Counted from the first letter of the stretch, positions 53,778-64,000 are shown. The stretch: 64,000 bases of DNA from Pomphorhynchus laevis (GCA_012934845.2 WNNJ02003018.1:62001-126000), one strand, 5' to 3'. The notes: a model not told the origin generated them from the sequence alone. A program made the numbers and translations.

Positions 53778-54740
53778 ATAATGATCGTCCTCGGTTGCTT
53801 AAGGTCGTTCTGAATTCGTCTGATACTGTCGACATCATTTTTCACCATTCTTTTTCATTAAAAAGGTTCTGGTATTTGCATTTTGAAAGATTTGAACCGG
53901 GATGATCGTATTTGTTTATCTGCCGCTAACACAGAGTTTTCAAAAAGATTGTCTGTAGGTGAACACGGTTTAATGATCAAAAATTTTCAAGTTGTGCGGA
54001 GGCGTCTGTACATTCGTTGGCTAGGCCTACATACCTCCCTCCAACAGGATGCCCTCCGCGATGTAGTGCCAGTATGAACATTGCATCCGTGTTCTTCCAG
54101 TCAGGTACTAATGGTTCTTTCACATACGCTAATATTGTTGTAACGGACAGCGTTTCAAATCCTTTAACGCGATGTAGTCGTGTTAAAATAATGTGTTCTA
54201 ATGTGCGTAGTATAATAAATAAGATCGATGAAATTCGTTATTTGCTTCATCAAAAACGTCCCCTTATAATGGCCTTCACTGAATCTTGTTTAAAACCTCA
54301 AATATCATCCAATGAAATTGCGATGGACGGTTATTTCTTATTTAGAAGTGATAGAACTACTCGATTAGGTGGGGGTGTTTTAATATATTTACGAGATGAT
54401 CTACACTCCCTGCTAATATTAACTATTGAGGATTCCGACGATTTGAATAAGTTGCTATGGGAGAAAATATATTCCCCTTTCTCACTAAACATCGTTGTTG
54501 TATACCACAGTCCTTGTTCATCTAAAACTCCATTATAAATGTTTTCGATCGTCTTAGTTTAACCCCTAATATTTTGATTCTTGGTGATTTCAATATGCCG
54601 ACCGTAAACTGGGTTACATACACATGCACCGCTGGTAGTGATCCGGGCTCAGTTGCTTTGCTTGATGCAATGAATGAAATTTGTTTATCTCAACACGTCA
54701 GTGAATTTACTAGACTTGGTTCTTCTTCGAACCAAGTCTA
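53778..54740 (+). mobile_element. LINE-F ORF1 end and endonuclease, broken
   Basis: ORF1 resumes with DRPRLLKVVLNSSDTVDIIF, then, after a frame change, ILKDLNRDDRICLSAANTEF and MIKNFQVVRRRLYIRW. ORF2 follows with IMCSNVRSIINKIDEIRYLL, AFTESCL, LGGGVLIYLRDD and VVVYHSPCSS (up to 54538), then ILGDFNMPTVNW in another frame. The copy breaks off at 54711-54740 in a perfect inverted repeat, before the endonuclease is complete. Confidence 0.8.
54711..54740. repeat. Perfect 12-bp inverted repeat at the LINE-F / REL-1 junction
   Basis: TAGACTTGGTTC (54711-54722) and its exact complement (54729-54740) are separated by TTCTTC. LINE-F homology ends in the first arm. Confidence 0.85.
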
Positions 54741-54744
54741 AGAA

Positions 54745-57000
54745 GAGAAGGGAAGTGCCGGTCCGTCTGGTGCGGATGCCCAAATGTGGCAAACATTCCT
54801 TAATAAATTCGGACGTGACTCGTCGACTCTCGCTACTTCACTTGCCGACCTTGCCATTCGTCTGTCATCAAATATGGTACACTAACGCAGTGTTTCGGTT
54901 TCACTGCTAGCAGGCTGATTGCTTTGGACAAGGATCCTGGTATCCGGCCAATCGGAATATGCGACGTACCTCGACGAATAATTGGCAAGACTATTCTTAA
55001 ACTCATAAACTACCACCTACAACACGTCGCCGGTGTCACACAACTTTGTGCAGGACAGAAGTGTGGAACTGAATTCGTCATTCACTCGCTACGGAAGCGA
55101 TTTCAAGAGTGCGCAAGTTCCTGCATTTTGGTACTAGACGCAAAGAATGCGTTTAACCTAATAAATAGGAAGGTAGCATTGACAAACATGCCGCTCATCT
55201 GTTCAGCGCTTTCAAATATTCTAGCTAACTTGTACGGGGAAGGAGGTCTACTGGCTATTGAAGAGGAAATTTGGACTTCTGACGAAGGTTTTACTCAGGG
55301 TGATCATTTAGCAATGGCCGCCTTCGCTGCCGCGTCTCTCCCGCTTATTGCGCGAATTCAAACTCAAATTTCTTCGATTGAACAAAAGTGGTATGCGGAT
55401 GATGCCAATTTCGTTGGAACCTTCGAAGAATGCCGATCAGTTTTTGATATCATGATGCGGGAGGGCAGAGCGTATGGGTATAACATAAATCCTTCAAAAT
55501 GTCAATTACTGGTCCATCTGGAATTCCTGAACAAAGCCCAAGAATGTTTTGATGCTACTAATGTCCATGTCTGTACGAATGGCGAAGTATTGGGAGCGCC
55601 AATTGGAAATGAATCCTTTTTGGAGGACTGGATTGTCCGCAAAGTAGACATATGGTCTAAATGTGTACAGAACCTAGTGGATATTACTATTTTCAACCCA
55701 CAAGTCGCGTACAATGCTCTGACATACTCACTACAACATAAGATGATTTACGCGAAAAGGACTTGTCGCTTTCGGTCCGAGCAACTCCTGGAATCGAGGA
55801 ACATATCCGTCACAGCTTGATCCCAAAAATAACCGGTATATCAAACGTACCTGAAACACTTAGGCAAATTTTCAGCCTCCCGGCGAGACTGGGTGGGCTC
55901 GGAATCGTAGACCATCATGTCGATCCGGGTAAAGAATACGAATGGTCTCTACGTACTTGTCAATCACATGTTTCAAACAATAAGGAACAACATACTTATA
56001 TCGGCAAATCCATTAAGAACGAAAAGGAAATTACAATTAAACGACGCCGCGATCAAATAATTCAAGTTAGTGATGCGACCACATGTTCATCTCTAGAATT
56101 TGCGTCGGAGAAAGAAGCGTCGAATTGGTTGACAACAAAACCAATCGAAGCAGACGGGTTCCGTTTATCCCCACACGAGTTTAGGGACGCTGTGAATGGT
56201 CGATATGGACTAACACCTACGGATGCACCTGCACATTGTAGTTGTGGTACTAAGAATAGCACACTTCACTCGCTCTCGTGCGGTAGAGGTGCACTCACAA
56301 TCATAAGGCATAACCCAATACGTAACACACTTGCCAACCTTTTGACTGAAGTCACTCCGTGTGTCGCAATTGAGCCCGTGCTGAGTCCTATAGATCCCTC
56401 TATTCAGTTCGAGTCAGCTACAACTTCACGTGATAGTGAAGCAAGACTTGATGTCGTGTGCACGGGTCTGTTCGTTAGACGAAGCGAGCGCGTCTTTATG
56501 GACGTCGCTGTATTCAATTGTCATGCTGCTTCTTATTCTGAAAGATCGCCTTCATCAGTCCACAACTATCACGAGTCGCGCAAAAACGCCCGTTACCTTA
56601 AACGTATTGTAACTGTGGAGAGGGCCCAATTCACACCAATAGTGTTTTCATCTTCTGGAGGCGTTGGAAAGACCGGAGATTGCGTTCTAAAGGCATTAGC
56701 CAGGATGTTGGCCAATAAGCGCGCAATAGACTATGCGACGTGTATCGCACTAATCCGACGAAGGATAAGTTTCTCCCTTGCGCGATCAACTTCTATGTGT
56801 CTCCGCAGCCCCGGCTCTGCATTTCACCGGTTCAAGCACGGACAGCAAATCCATTCGGGGATAATTACTCGCGGATCCGCTACGGATGGCTGAGATTTTA
56901 ATGAAGAGTCTTAAATTTAATGATTATATTAGGGCCCATTCGCGGGTAACTTTTTGATTGTAATTTTTAATTGTATTATTATTGTTTTATAAAAAAAACT
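54745..57000 (+). mobile_element. REL-1: most complete REL-type LINE (RT plus knuckle plus endonuclease-like domain)
   Basis: An RT frame (about 54912-55820) shows LIALDKDPGIRPIGI, LCAGQKCGTEFVIHSL, LDAKNAFNLIN, GFTQGDHLAMAAFAAASLPL, the YADD box in KWYADDANFVG and NINPSKCQLLV. An overlapping second frame (55763-56893, 376 codons) continues with LPARLGGLGI (residues 39-50), CSCGTKNSTLHSLSC (about 159-172), RHNPIRNTLANLL, SEARLDVVCTGLF (about 224) and VFMDVAVFNCHAASY (about 245). The two frames overlap near 55780, consistent with one frameshift in an otherwise continuous protein. The 5' part is broken. Tail hairpin GCCCATTCGCGGGT is at 56934-56947. Confidence 0.85.
55763..56893 (+). CDS. REL-1 C-terminal open frame: zinc knuckle and PD-(D/E)XK-like endonuclease
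   Basis: Its 376 codons cover the end of the RT thumb, a linker (RDQIIQVSDATTCSS, SNWLTTKPIEADGFRLSP), the CxC...HxxxC knuckle and the RLDV/MDVAVFN Asp pair. In R2-like elements this layout nicks the target site. By analogy the domain would cut DNA for target-primed reverse transcription, but the exact active site is inferred from pattern only. The first codon is not ATG and the frame is fed by the RT frame before it. Confidence 0.75.
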   Translation: MSLSVRATPGIEEHIRHSLIPKITGISNVPETLRQIFSLPARLGGLGIVDHHVDPGKEYEWSLRTCQSHVSNNKEQHTYIGKSIKNEKEITIKRRRDQIIQVSDATTCSSLEFASEKEASNWLTTKPIEADGFRLSPHEFRDAVNGRYGLTPTDAPAHCSCGTKNSTLHSLSCGRGALTIIRHNPIRNTLANLLTEVTPCVAIEPVLSPIDPSIQFESATTSRDSEARLDVVCTGLFVRRSERVFMDVAVFNCHAASYSERSPSSVHNYHESRKNARYLKRIVTVERAQFTPIVFSSSGGVGKTGDCVLKALARMLANKRAIDYATCIALIRRRISFSLARSTSMCLRSPGSAFHRFKHGQQIHSGIITRGSATDG

Positions 57001-57149
57001 TGTGCAAAAAAAATTAAAATAAAAATTCTTGTATACGAACCTTACGATTAAGGATCTCAACCCTTATTGCAAAGGCTGTTTCAATGTCAATAAGGATGAA
57101 ACCTTACGCATGTCAGAAAGCAGACATGTCAGAAAGCAAAAACCAATGA

Positions 57150-57262
57150 TCACACAAAATCACAAATAACGTTTTAAGTTTAATAGTGATAACAATATAA
57201 GAGCCCATTTGCGGGTAACCCGTAAATTGTAATTGTCTGTTATCAATAATAAATTTTGATTA
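57150..57262 (+). repeat. Second REL 3' tail next to REL-1
   Basis: GAGCCCATTTGCGGGTAACC (stem 57204-57215) is followed by AATTGT and AATAATAAATTTTGATT, like the REL-1 tail about 270 bases earlier. No coding part precedes it, so it is a heavily truncated second insertion. Confidence 0.6.
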
Positions 57263-57274
57263 AAAAAATTATTT

Positions 57275-58055
57275 CGACAAACAGACGAGCAAAGCTCATA
57301 GTTGCACTTTTAAAAAAAAGAAAAAGTAAAGAAAAAAGAAAGACTCACAAACAAAAGTCAAAAAAGTTCATGTTTGAATGCTGAAACCGATCTTGAGTTG
57401 ATAATTTCTTCACTTAATCGGTTCCACTTACCTACGATTCGGTGTCCAAATTGTACAGTTTTAGAGCGTATAACTCGGCGATGGGCTAAAGTAAAATTGT
57501 GTCCACGCAAAGCCCGGCTTTTCTGAACAGTCGTCAATTCTCTTAAGACGTGATTTTCCCTTGTGCAAAGCTTCCCATGTTGAACACATATCTCGCCGAA
57601 ACCGAAGGTCGCTTATAGAAACCATACCAAGTTTTTTAGCCTTTCATTATAAGGTAAGGCTTTAACTGAATTTACGAGCTTTGTTGCCCGGCGCAGCACA
57701 TTTTCAATTCTACTTTTCTCGTATACTGTTCTTGGGAACGAACATTGTGATGCATAGGTAAGATGACTGATCACAAATGCGTTGGCGAGTGCTCTAAATG
57801 AAACTGGACTCAACACACTAAAGGTTCCACGAATCATCCCAACCATTCGATTTGCTTTTGAGCAAGCCAACTCAGTATTCCAACTAGTCGAAAAATCATT
57901 CGCAACTACTATTCCAAGGTCGCTAAGACGAGTTACTACTTTAATGTTCTGATCCTCAAGATGATAAGTTGGATACACACTATGACTGCGTGATTGTAAA
58001 CGCATACAAGCACACTTCGATATATTCAGTGACAGACCATTCATATAAGCCCAGT
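57275..58055 (-). mobile_element. LINE-E: CR1-like C-terminal part, minus strand
   Basis: The frame 58089-57613 reads AYMNGLSLNISKCACMRLQS, LSDLGIVVANDFS, SFRALANAFVISHLTYASQC and RIENVLRRATKLVNSVKALP, close to LINE-D but clearly different. The C-terminus continues broken to about 57370. The 3' end (57290-57310) has the hairpin GAGCAAAGCTC, equivalent to GAGCATAGCTC of LINE-D. It starts at the centre of a perfect palindrome. Confidence 0.8.
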
Positions 58056-58079
58056 TGGGCTTATATGAATGGTCTGTCA
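58030..58079. repeat. Perfect 24-bp inverted repeat at the LINE-E break
   Basis: The arm 58030-58053, beginning TGACAGACCATTCATATAAG, is followed after GT by its exact complement (58056-58079). The left arm is LINE-E coding sequence; the right arm leads into a plus-strand CR1-like C-terminus. Confidence 0.9.
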
Positions 58080-58290
58080 ACTCATACAACTAGAGTTGTA
58101 TCGGTATGGAATAACTTACCGATACGACTCTTAACTTTTGTAATATTCATGCGTTCAAGCTGGAGTTGAATATGTTTAAATATTCTTGATCAGTAACTTA
58201 CAATATAATATACATCCAAAATAATATACATACACAAACAACGAAGAGCAAGCCCAACGAACACACAATTATTTGATTACAACGAGCGAA
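58080..58290 (+). mobile_element. CR1-like C-terminal scrap in inverted position to LINE-E
   Basis: The plus strand reads TTRVVSVWNNLP and, after a frame change, NIHAFKLELNMFKYS and a stop. This is the usual last block of CR1-like ORF2. Together with LINE-E it gives a LINE with an inverted segment. Confidence 0.6.
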
Positions 58291-58381
58291 GCGAGTTGAC
58301 ACAACAATCGATGGCAAGGAGAAAGAAGACAGAAACGAAAAAATGTTTAGCAAGTCAGCAGATTAACGGTACTCGCAATCA

Positions 58382-60490
58382 GACTGTAGTATTCGTATTC
58401 ACTTTGGTTTGGAGGTTCCAGTAGTCTTTGATATGCTTCATGACGAATTAAAGCGAATTTCTGATATCTTTGCTCCACTACGTGCCTGCAAGTCCAAGCA
58501 TGGACATCCTCCTTGGTTCGACAGAGAGCTTCTTGATGCTATAAGATCCCGCAACAAATTGTGGCGCGAATTTAGGCGTTCTCCTGCTGCCAAACGTGCC
58601 TACATCGACTCTCGGAACTTATGCAATCGGCTAAAATATCAGAAACGCTATTCGTACGAAAATAGTATCGCCAAGGATGCATCTTTGAATCCTAAGAGGT
58701 TTTGGTCTTATGTAAGAAACAACAAAACTCTTGTCGCCACAATTAGCCCAATCCAAACGCCAACTGAAACTTTGACCGAGCCGTCTCTAATCGCCCAACA
58801 TTTAGCTGATGGCTTCTTGGTACATGCTTTGACCTCTAACAAACTGCATGACTTTAGTTGGGAGTATGTTCCGGTTGCTCATCGGTGTTGTGTTCGTCCA
58901 CTCAGAGTGAATGAGGTGTTGAATGAGGTTATGAAGCTCGATCCGTTTACATCTCCGGGACCAGACAATTTTGCCCCTTCCTCTTCAAATCCCTAGCGAA
59001 CGTACTAAGCAATGATTTATCATGTTCTTCAGATACAGCTTGGGCACATCTTGAATTCCTGACAGTTGGAAGTGTGCAATTGTGGCGCCTATTCCGAAAA
59101 AGCATCCTGCTAGTTTTTGCGCGGACATTCGGCCCATTAGCTTGACCAGCGTATTCTGCAAACTTTTAGAAAGAATCATTGCTAGTAGAATCAGGGATCA
59201 TTTGGATCGTACTTACATATTGGTTGAATCTCAACATGGTTTCATGATCGGACGTTCATGCCTTACTAACCTACTAACTGCGCGTGAAAAATGGGCTGAT
59301 GCTCTGGGGGCTGGGTTTCAGGTTCATACAGTATTCCTTGATTTTTCGAAAGCTTTTGATAGGGTACCACACGACGGCATAGTGTCTTTACTGTATCACT
59401 ATGGACTCCATTCATATATTTGTGAATGGATCAGGCAATTTCTATCGAATAGGTCTTTCCGAGTTTGTTGGGGTGTGTGTTTTCTTATTCGGTGAATGTT
59501 AATTCTAGCGTACCGCTGGGATCAGTCCTTGGCATACTGTTCTTTATAATCTTCATTGATGATCTGCTACTCCGCTTATCATGTTCTCATCTAGCTTTTG
59601 CAGACGATCTAAAGACTTGGTCGATCATTAAAAGTCCTGCTGATCGAGTATCCTTACAAAATGATCTAAACTCTCTTATCAAGTGGTGCGATTCTACCGG
59701 ACTACGGTTGGATGTTGATAAATGTGTCCTCATGCAACTAGATCGCCCGATTGAAACTCTAAGGTACTATATTGGAGATATTGTCTGAAAGGAAGTGTCT
59801 CATCATAAGGATTTAGGGATTATTCTCTATCGACCCTTGAAAACAAAGTTGAACAGCGATTTCTTTCTAGGTAAAGCTACTAGGGCATTACGTTGTATTA
59901 AAAGTGCATTCCTCAGATTAAGCTGTCATATGTTCAAGAGGCTATTCATCTCCCTCGTCAGGTCACACTTGGAGTACTACATTCAAGCTTGTTTCCCTGT
60001 CACTAAGCAAGAACTATCAGACCTGGAGTCTATTCTTAGACGCGGATCGAGGCTCTATTATGTACTTCTAAGTTATTTTGGGATGTTGTCGGTACGTGAG
60101 AGGTTCATATCCTTGGAAATGCTATGTCTATGGCATATGACGAATGATGCGGTGGGTTATCCCACCGATGTAATCACTAGGCGGGTAGGTAAGTTGCGTG
60201 GACATAGCAGAGTCTTGTATAAATTCGGATTTGGCAGATTACCAAAAGTATATAGACTCTTGAGAAGAGGAATTAACATGTGGAACTCGTTGCCTGAGAA
60301 AGTCGTTGCAGACCCCAGTTTGAGAACGTTTAAATCACGATGCTACAAATGGATACGTGAACAATGCCGCCATTCAACACTACAACTAATATACCCTAAT
60401 TAGCTACGTTGACTGACTATTTGCTTTTCTTCTATTTTGGACTATGCCTGAATAGCCTTTTGGCTTTGGTATGTATTAGAATAATAATAT
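58382..60490 (+). mobile_element. LINE-A3: CR1-like LINE, linker to 3' end, broken
   Basis: The copy starts in the post-endonuclease linker (PPWFDRELLDAIRSRNKLW, RFWSYVRNNKTL; 58409-58996). The RT continues in three frames: PIPKKHPASFCADIRPISLT, QHGFMIGRSCLTNLL and FLDFSKAFDRVPHDGI (59082-59495), GSVLGILFFIIFIDDLLLRL and FADDLKTWSIIKS (59465-59788), then SHHKDLGIIL, LRCIKSAFLRLSCHMFKRL and INMWNSLPEKV (59795-60403). Breaks near 58996, 59490 and 59788 make it inactive. The tail has AGCCTTTTGGCT (60454-60465) and AATAATAATAT. Confidence 0.85.
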
Positions 60491-60800
60491 ATCTATATTA
60501 TAAAATTAAAAATATAGAATTACAAAATTAAAAATATACAAAATAAATCAGAAAATCGAATTAATTTGAACAGAGTATGCTTTATAACCGGCGCTTTCCA
60601 GCTTTAGGACATACAATTGAAAATACAACAAATTAGTCAGAAAATCGGGTCAATTTGAACATAATGTGCTTTATGAAGGAATGCTGCATAACAATAATTT
60701 GAGAAATTTTATTTTCCTGACTTCCGCTTGTAATCGACGGAGTTAGAAAATACAGTCATTTTATATAAGGAGGTTAGTTTATTATTTTACTTATCGATCT
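60491..60800. other. AT-rich gap between LINE-A3 and LINE-H
   Basis: It contains two diverged direct copies of a unit reading TCAGAAAATCG...AATTTGAACA...GCTTTAT (near 60549 and 60636). No gene is seen. Confidence 0.45.
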
Positions 60801-62470
60801 AGTAGTCATCCATATTGAGGACGGAAAGTGTGCAGAAGTTGTGGGAACGTTACGAAATGACGATATCGAATATACCTTGCGAAACTCCATGTAGAAAGAA
60901 CTGAACATGAAAACAGAATGAGGTCACAACATGGAAGTCCACAGAAGGGACAGCAGCGATCAGAATTTCTCGAATGACAAGGCAACGTGATCATACAAAA
61001 TTTGTCATGGTAACCATGAGTGTACATATTCTTCGAACAAGCGGTCAGTTTGCATCAAATGGCATTTTCCAATTAGTATAAAGAAATACCGGAGTACAAT
61101 AAATAGCAGGATCAAGTTTTGCAACAGTAATCTGCGTATTGCTGATATTGATCGAGAGTACCGGTGTTATAGGCAAATTAAACGAATCTGTAAAGGTATA
61201 CACACGAGATGGGAGTTGGGATCACGCTGACACTAATGTTGAAGAGGTCATGGCTGAGAGCCCTGTGATAAGTTTAATATACATCCATTGAAGCGAATCG
61301 AATTTGCGGAAATTAGCAGTAGTAAGATCAAGCCAGATCGCCTGTATACCATATGTCAATATAGGAAGGATCATCACCTTAAAGAATCTTAAGGCACCGT
61401 CGAAGGACAAATTACCTGTTTCTGATGGAATACATTCTTTCAGTTGCCTTTACACGCTTGTTGGAAATATGTTTCGAGAATGTCCATTTCGAATTTAAAA
61501 CAATACCAAGGTAGGAATACTCACAACAAAATTCAAAATTGCTATTTCGATATTGCAATGAGTCATCACCGCGTAGACGGCCACCCTTCCTGAATTTTAT
61601 AGCTCGGGACTTATCTAGATTTACCACTATAAAATTTTGTGTATAATAGATATCTAGACGATTCAATGACATTGTTGCTGAATCAATATCATGAGAAAGT
61701 ATGACTAAATCGTCTGCATACAATATGCAGCTGGATCTACCGCTTTGACAGACAAAGGAGGGAAGGTCACTAACGAATAGAGTGAAAATCAGCGGACTTA
61801 AAGGATCGCCTTGTAAAACCCCTCGATTTTGGATCAAGTGTTGTGACAACTGCAGTCCATCCGAAATTCGAATTTTATTAGGCGACAATATAGCTCCAAG
61901 TAGTTTTAACATTGGACCGCGTATGTGAAACTTGAAATGAAGCTTGCTTAGTAAGCGAGACCGATTCACATAGTCAAACGCCTTTGCAAAATCAATAAAT
62001 AACGCATACATGCATGGCTTTGCTGCGAAACGCTGTTTTACCTTTTCTCTTAAAGTAGAAATCGCCGTAACTGTAGATCTACTTGGTTGAAAGCCATATT
62101 GTTCATTCGCTATACGTGAACCACATGATCGCATAATACGACGGTGAACTAGCGAAGTCAATAGTTTATAGGCATGATTTGTTAAGGCTATTCCTCGATA
62201 AGAGTTCGTAGATAAAGGATCTGTTTTGCCTTTATACATAACTTTTATGGTCGCTTCTTTCCAGGACTTAGGAATAGGACATCCAAACAGAATAGAATTG
62301 TAAAGCCCCAACCAGAATGGCTCTAATATATGTAAAGACTGTTTGATATGCTAAACGCATAACCCATCAGGACCAGCCGCATTTCTTATCGCTATAGAAA
62401 ATACACAAGCTCTTAACTCCTAAAGAGTAAATGGGGAATTTAAGATTTGATCAATGTCATGATTTATTTT
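60801..62470 (-). mobile_element. LINE-H: YADD reverse transcriptase of another clade, 5'-truncated
   Basis: On the minus strand the RT starts near 62470 (AIRNAAGPDGLCV) and is open at 62311-61412: SWKEATIKVMYKGKTDPLS, YRGIALTNHAYKLLTSLVHR, EQYGFQPSRSTVTAI, FIDFAKAFDYVNRSRLL, GVLQGDPLSPLIFTLFV, ILYADDLVILSHD and YSYLGIVLNSKWTFSKHI. The C-terminus follows in 61410-61222 (FFKVMILPILTYGIQAIW) and ends near 60806 with a knuckle-like RCCPFCGLPCCDLILFSC. QGDPLSP in place of PQGSVLGP separates it from the CR1-like families; it could belong to the R1, I or L1 side of the LINE tree. Two or three breaks are present. Confidence 0.75.
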
Positions 62471-62579
62471 AATAATGTTGTAATTTATTCAAGAACATTC
62501 AAGTAAAGCAAATCTTATGCGTAAAATGTCCCATACCGGGCAACAGGTTTGCTAAAACATATCTTAATCGACTTACAAA
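62471..62579. other. Short unassigned gap
   Basis: This is AT-rich sequence between LINE-H and REL-5. Near 62529 CCCATACCGGGCAAC is reminiscent of a REL tail but in the wrong orientation for REL-5. Confidence 0.3.
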
Positions 62580-63838
62580 GTATATACAGGGCGACCATTG
62601 CAGACCAGAATACCCTTACGGGCGTTCCATTCCTTTATCGCGAGGCGCGTAGTCGTCCGTCATGAGGATGCTGATTGGGTAATTTCCGATTGGATCCATC
62701 CGATTCCCGAAACACCAGGAATTGGCACGCACCATCGCAAAACCTATGATTCTCCGGATCCTGGCAAAGTTATCAGCATAATTGCTCTGGTGACGCTCCG
62801 AAAGGACTTTTGCAACCCTCTTCACTAGCCGTTCAGTCTCCACACCCATGCCACCTTGAGTCGATACAATTAAAGGTATAAATGTCGCGCGTTCTATAGC
62901 ACCAATCCGCTCCGCGTACTTCGCATGTTCGCGATGTTCATGAAACTCGAAGGCGGCAGTAGGGGCCATCCTTGAGTACGAACGAGCTTGAGAATTAAAT
63001 ATAGCTATGTCCAAGAAGAACCGCTCAGTTAGTACACCATACAGACCCGTACATAATACATCCAATTAAGAGTTACGATCAGTAGTAGTCGTTGAGTGGG
63101 TGAATACGTCAGCAGATTCCAGTGGCGCTAATGTCGGTTCGATTTGTGACGTCGAACACACTTTGGAAACTACGTTTGCGAATGTGTCCCTTACCAAATT
63201 ATGCCTAATAATCGCTTTTCCCCTTCGCTTACAAGACAATGCATGTGCAACGGATTTGTTATTCCCATAGACACATCTGGCTGGCGCATCAATGATATCC
63301 CAACCGTACCTGACGGCCAGTCCATCACGGAATTCACGGTTACTTAATCTGCACTTGCGATCGTCGCACACTCTCGCTGGAAGCCAGGTAGACGCCCCCT
63401 TTTGTGATGCATACCTTTAAGGTGTTGCTGACTAGGTCGTTACAGGTTGCCTGTACTTTACGCATTGCCTCTTCACCATATGTTTTTTTGAGGTATCGAA
63501 GCTTAGACATAGCTGCTGTTGCTTCCGTTCCAATTCCGTTCAATATCAACGGATTTCATTCAATATCAACGGATTCGCACGGATTGAATATTCCTAAGCC
63601 ACTTAACGAGATGGGTAGACTCAATGCATCTCGCCACATGTTTGATATAACAGATCTAGTCATTCTGACTAGGAACAGCTCTCTGATCGCTATTTCGAGA
63701 GGCATGAACCATTCGTGATCACAACAACAAGCACGTTGTACGTGCGTCCATTTATGTTGCACCGCAAATACTAGGGCTGAGTATGCAAGTTGTTGAAAGC
63801 TATTGGCTACATCACTTAATCTCTCTCCAGGAAAAGTG
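62580..63838 (-). mobile_element. REL-5: C-terminal half of a REL-type LINE, minus strand
   Basis: From right to left on the minus strand: LAYSALVFAVQHKWTHVQRA and LSLPISLSGLGIFNPCESV (within 63838-63556), KLRYLKKTYGEEAMRKVQAT (63549-63340), then SNREFRDGLAVRYGWDIIDA, CVYGNNKSVAHALSC, RHNLVRDTFANVV (63371-63066) and DVLCTGLYGV, FFLDIAIFNSQARSYSRM (63065-62616). The knuckle's second Cys reads Tyr. The RT core is missing. The right end joins LINE-B at 63838; the left end lacks the usual tail. Confidence 0.8.
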
Positions 63839-64000
63839 CGCAATTCAAAAGAGCAAGGACTAAAAGGGTGAGTGATTTTGCGAAAAGATGTTGGTTGACG
63901 GGTGAATATGACAATGCCGCCATGATTAGAGAATTTAGAAGGGGCTGAGCTGAGGGGGCGGACAGATTCGACTAGTGAGCAACCGGCAGAGAGCAAACGG
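63839..64000 (-). mobile_element. LINE-B endonuclease fragment, runs out of the window
   Basis: On the minus strand it codes RLLSAGCSLVESVRPLS-type sequence at the window end, then SKFSNHGGIVIFTRQPTS and PFSPCSFEL, the LINE-B endonuclease. It breaks off at about 63838 where REL-5 begins, giving a fused open frame (63996-63556) that belongs to two elements. Confidence 0.75.

Noticed and set aside
60806-61027. Separate small cysteine-rich gene
   Set aside because: Its CPFCGLPCC pattern and position fit the C-terminal end of LINE-H.

Overview
The window looks like AT-rich, repeat-dominated nuclear DNA of an invertebrate animal. There are no bacterial features. Most coding capacity belongs to non-LTR retrotransposons (LINEs) in many generations of insertion, with Ty3/gypsy fossils, a SINE-like element and fold-back repeats. 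Several things point to a flatworm, most likely a trematode: many CR1-like LINEs, a SINE-like unit that joins Pol III-type promoter boxes to a hammerhead ribozyme (the architecture known from schistosome SM-alpha repeats), and a small gene with a tiny first intron and a very long second one. This assignment is an inference; no species can be named from the sequence alone.

Working names used below. LINE-A, C, D, E, F and G are CR1-like, with an APE-type endonuclease, an FADD reverse transcriptase (RT) and a short 3' hairpin. LINE-B is an L2/Rex1-like family with a YADD RT and a GC-rich 3' hairpin. LINE-H is a different YADD RT with a C-terminal zinc knuckle. REL elements carry an RT followed by a CxC...HxxxC knuckle and a restriction-like endonuclease-type domain. 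SINE-HH is the hammerhead unit.

Layout. 1-8.9 kb: a nearly whole LINE-A, a LINE-D copy facing it, and broken CR1-like copies, with palindromes at two breaks. 8.9-13.4 kb: an AT-rich repeat island holding two REL C-termini and a LINE relic. 13.4-18.6 kb: a LINE-B copy and a REL copy, then a fold-back element. 19.5-23.6 kb: the only convincing host gene, a three-exon minus-strand gene for about 115 aa whose 3.7 kb second intron holds a degenerate 21-bp minisatellite and REL debris. 24.4-29.1 kb: LINE-C, interrupted by an inverted SINE-HH array flanked by (TA)n. 29.2-38.3 kb: LINE-B pieces and a Ty3/gypsy fossil carrying an almost full-length LINE-B. 38.4-49.5 kb: more LINE-D, LINE-B, LINE-A and Ty3 pieces, a 100-bp-arm inverted repeat and a repeat-poor stretch. 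49.5-58.3 kb: a LINE-B with a long open RT frame, a three-level nest (LINE-B tail in LINE-G in LINE-F), the best REL copy and a LINE-E with a perfect fold-back at its break. 58.4-64 kb: another CR1-like copy, LINE-H, a REL copy and the start of another LINE-B.

Most elements are 5'-truncated, as expected of target-primed reverse transcription. Several copies of LINE-A, LINE-B and LINE-D look so alike by eye that they were probably active recently. The two points most worth checking are the hammerhead SINE, one of whose copies begins at the predicted self-cleavage site, and the set of perfect inverted repeats at LINE break points. The latter may be biology (twin priming, fold-back synthesis) or amplification/assembly artefact.
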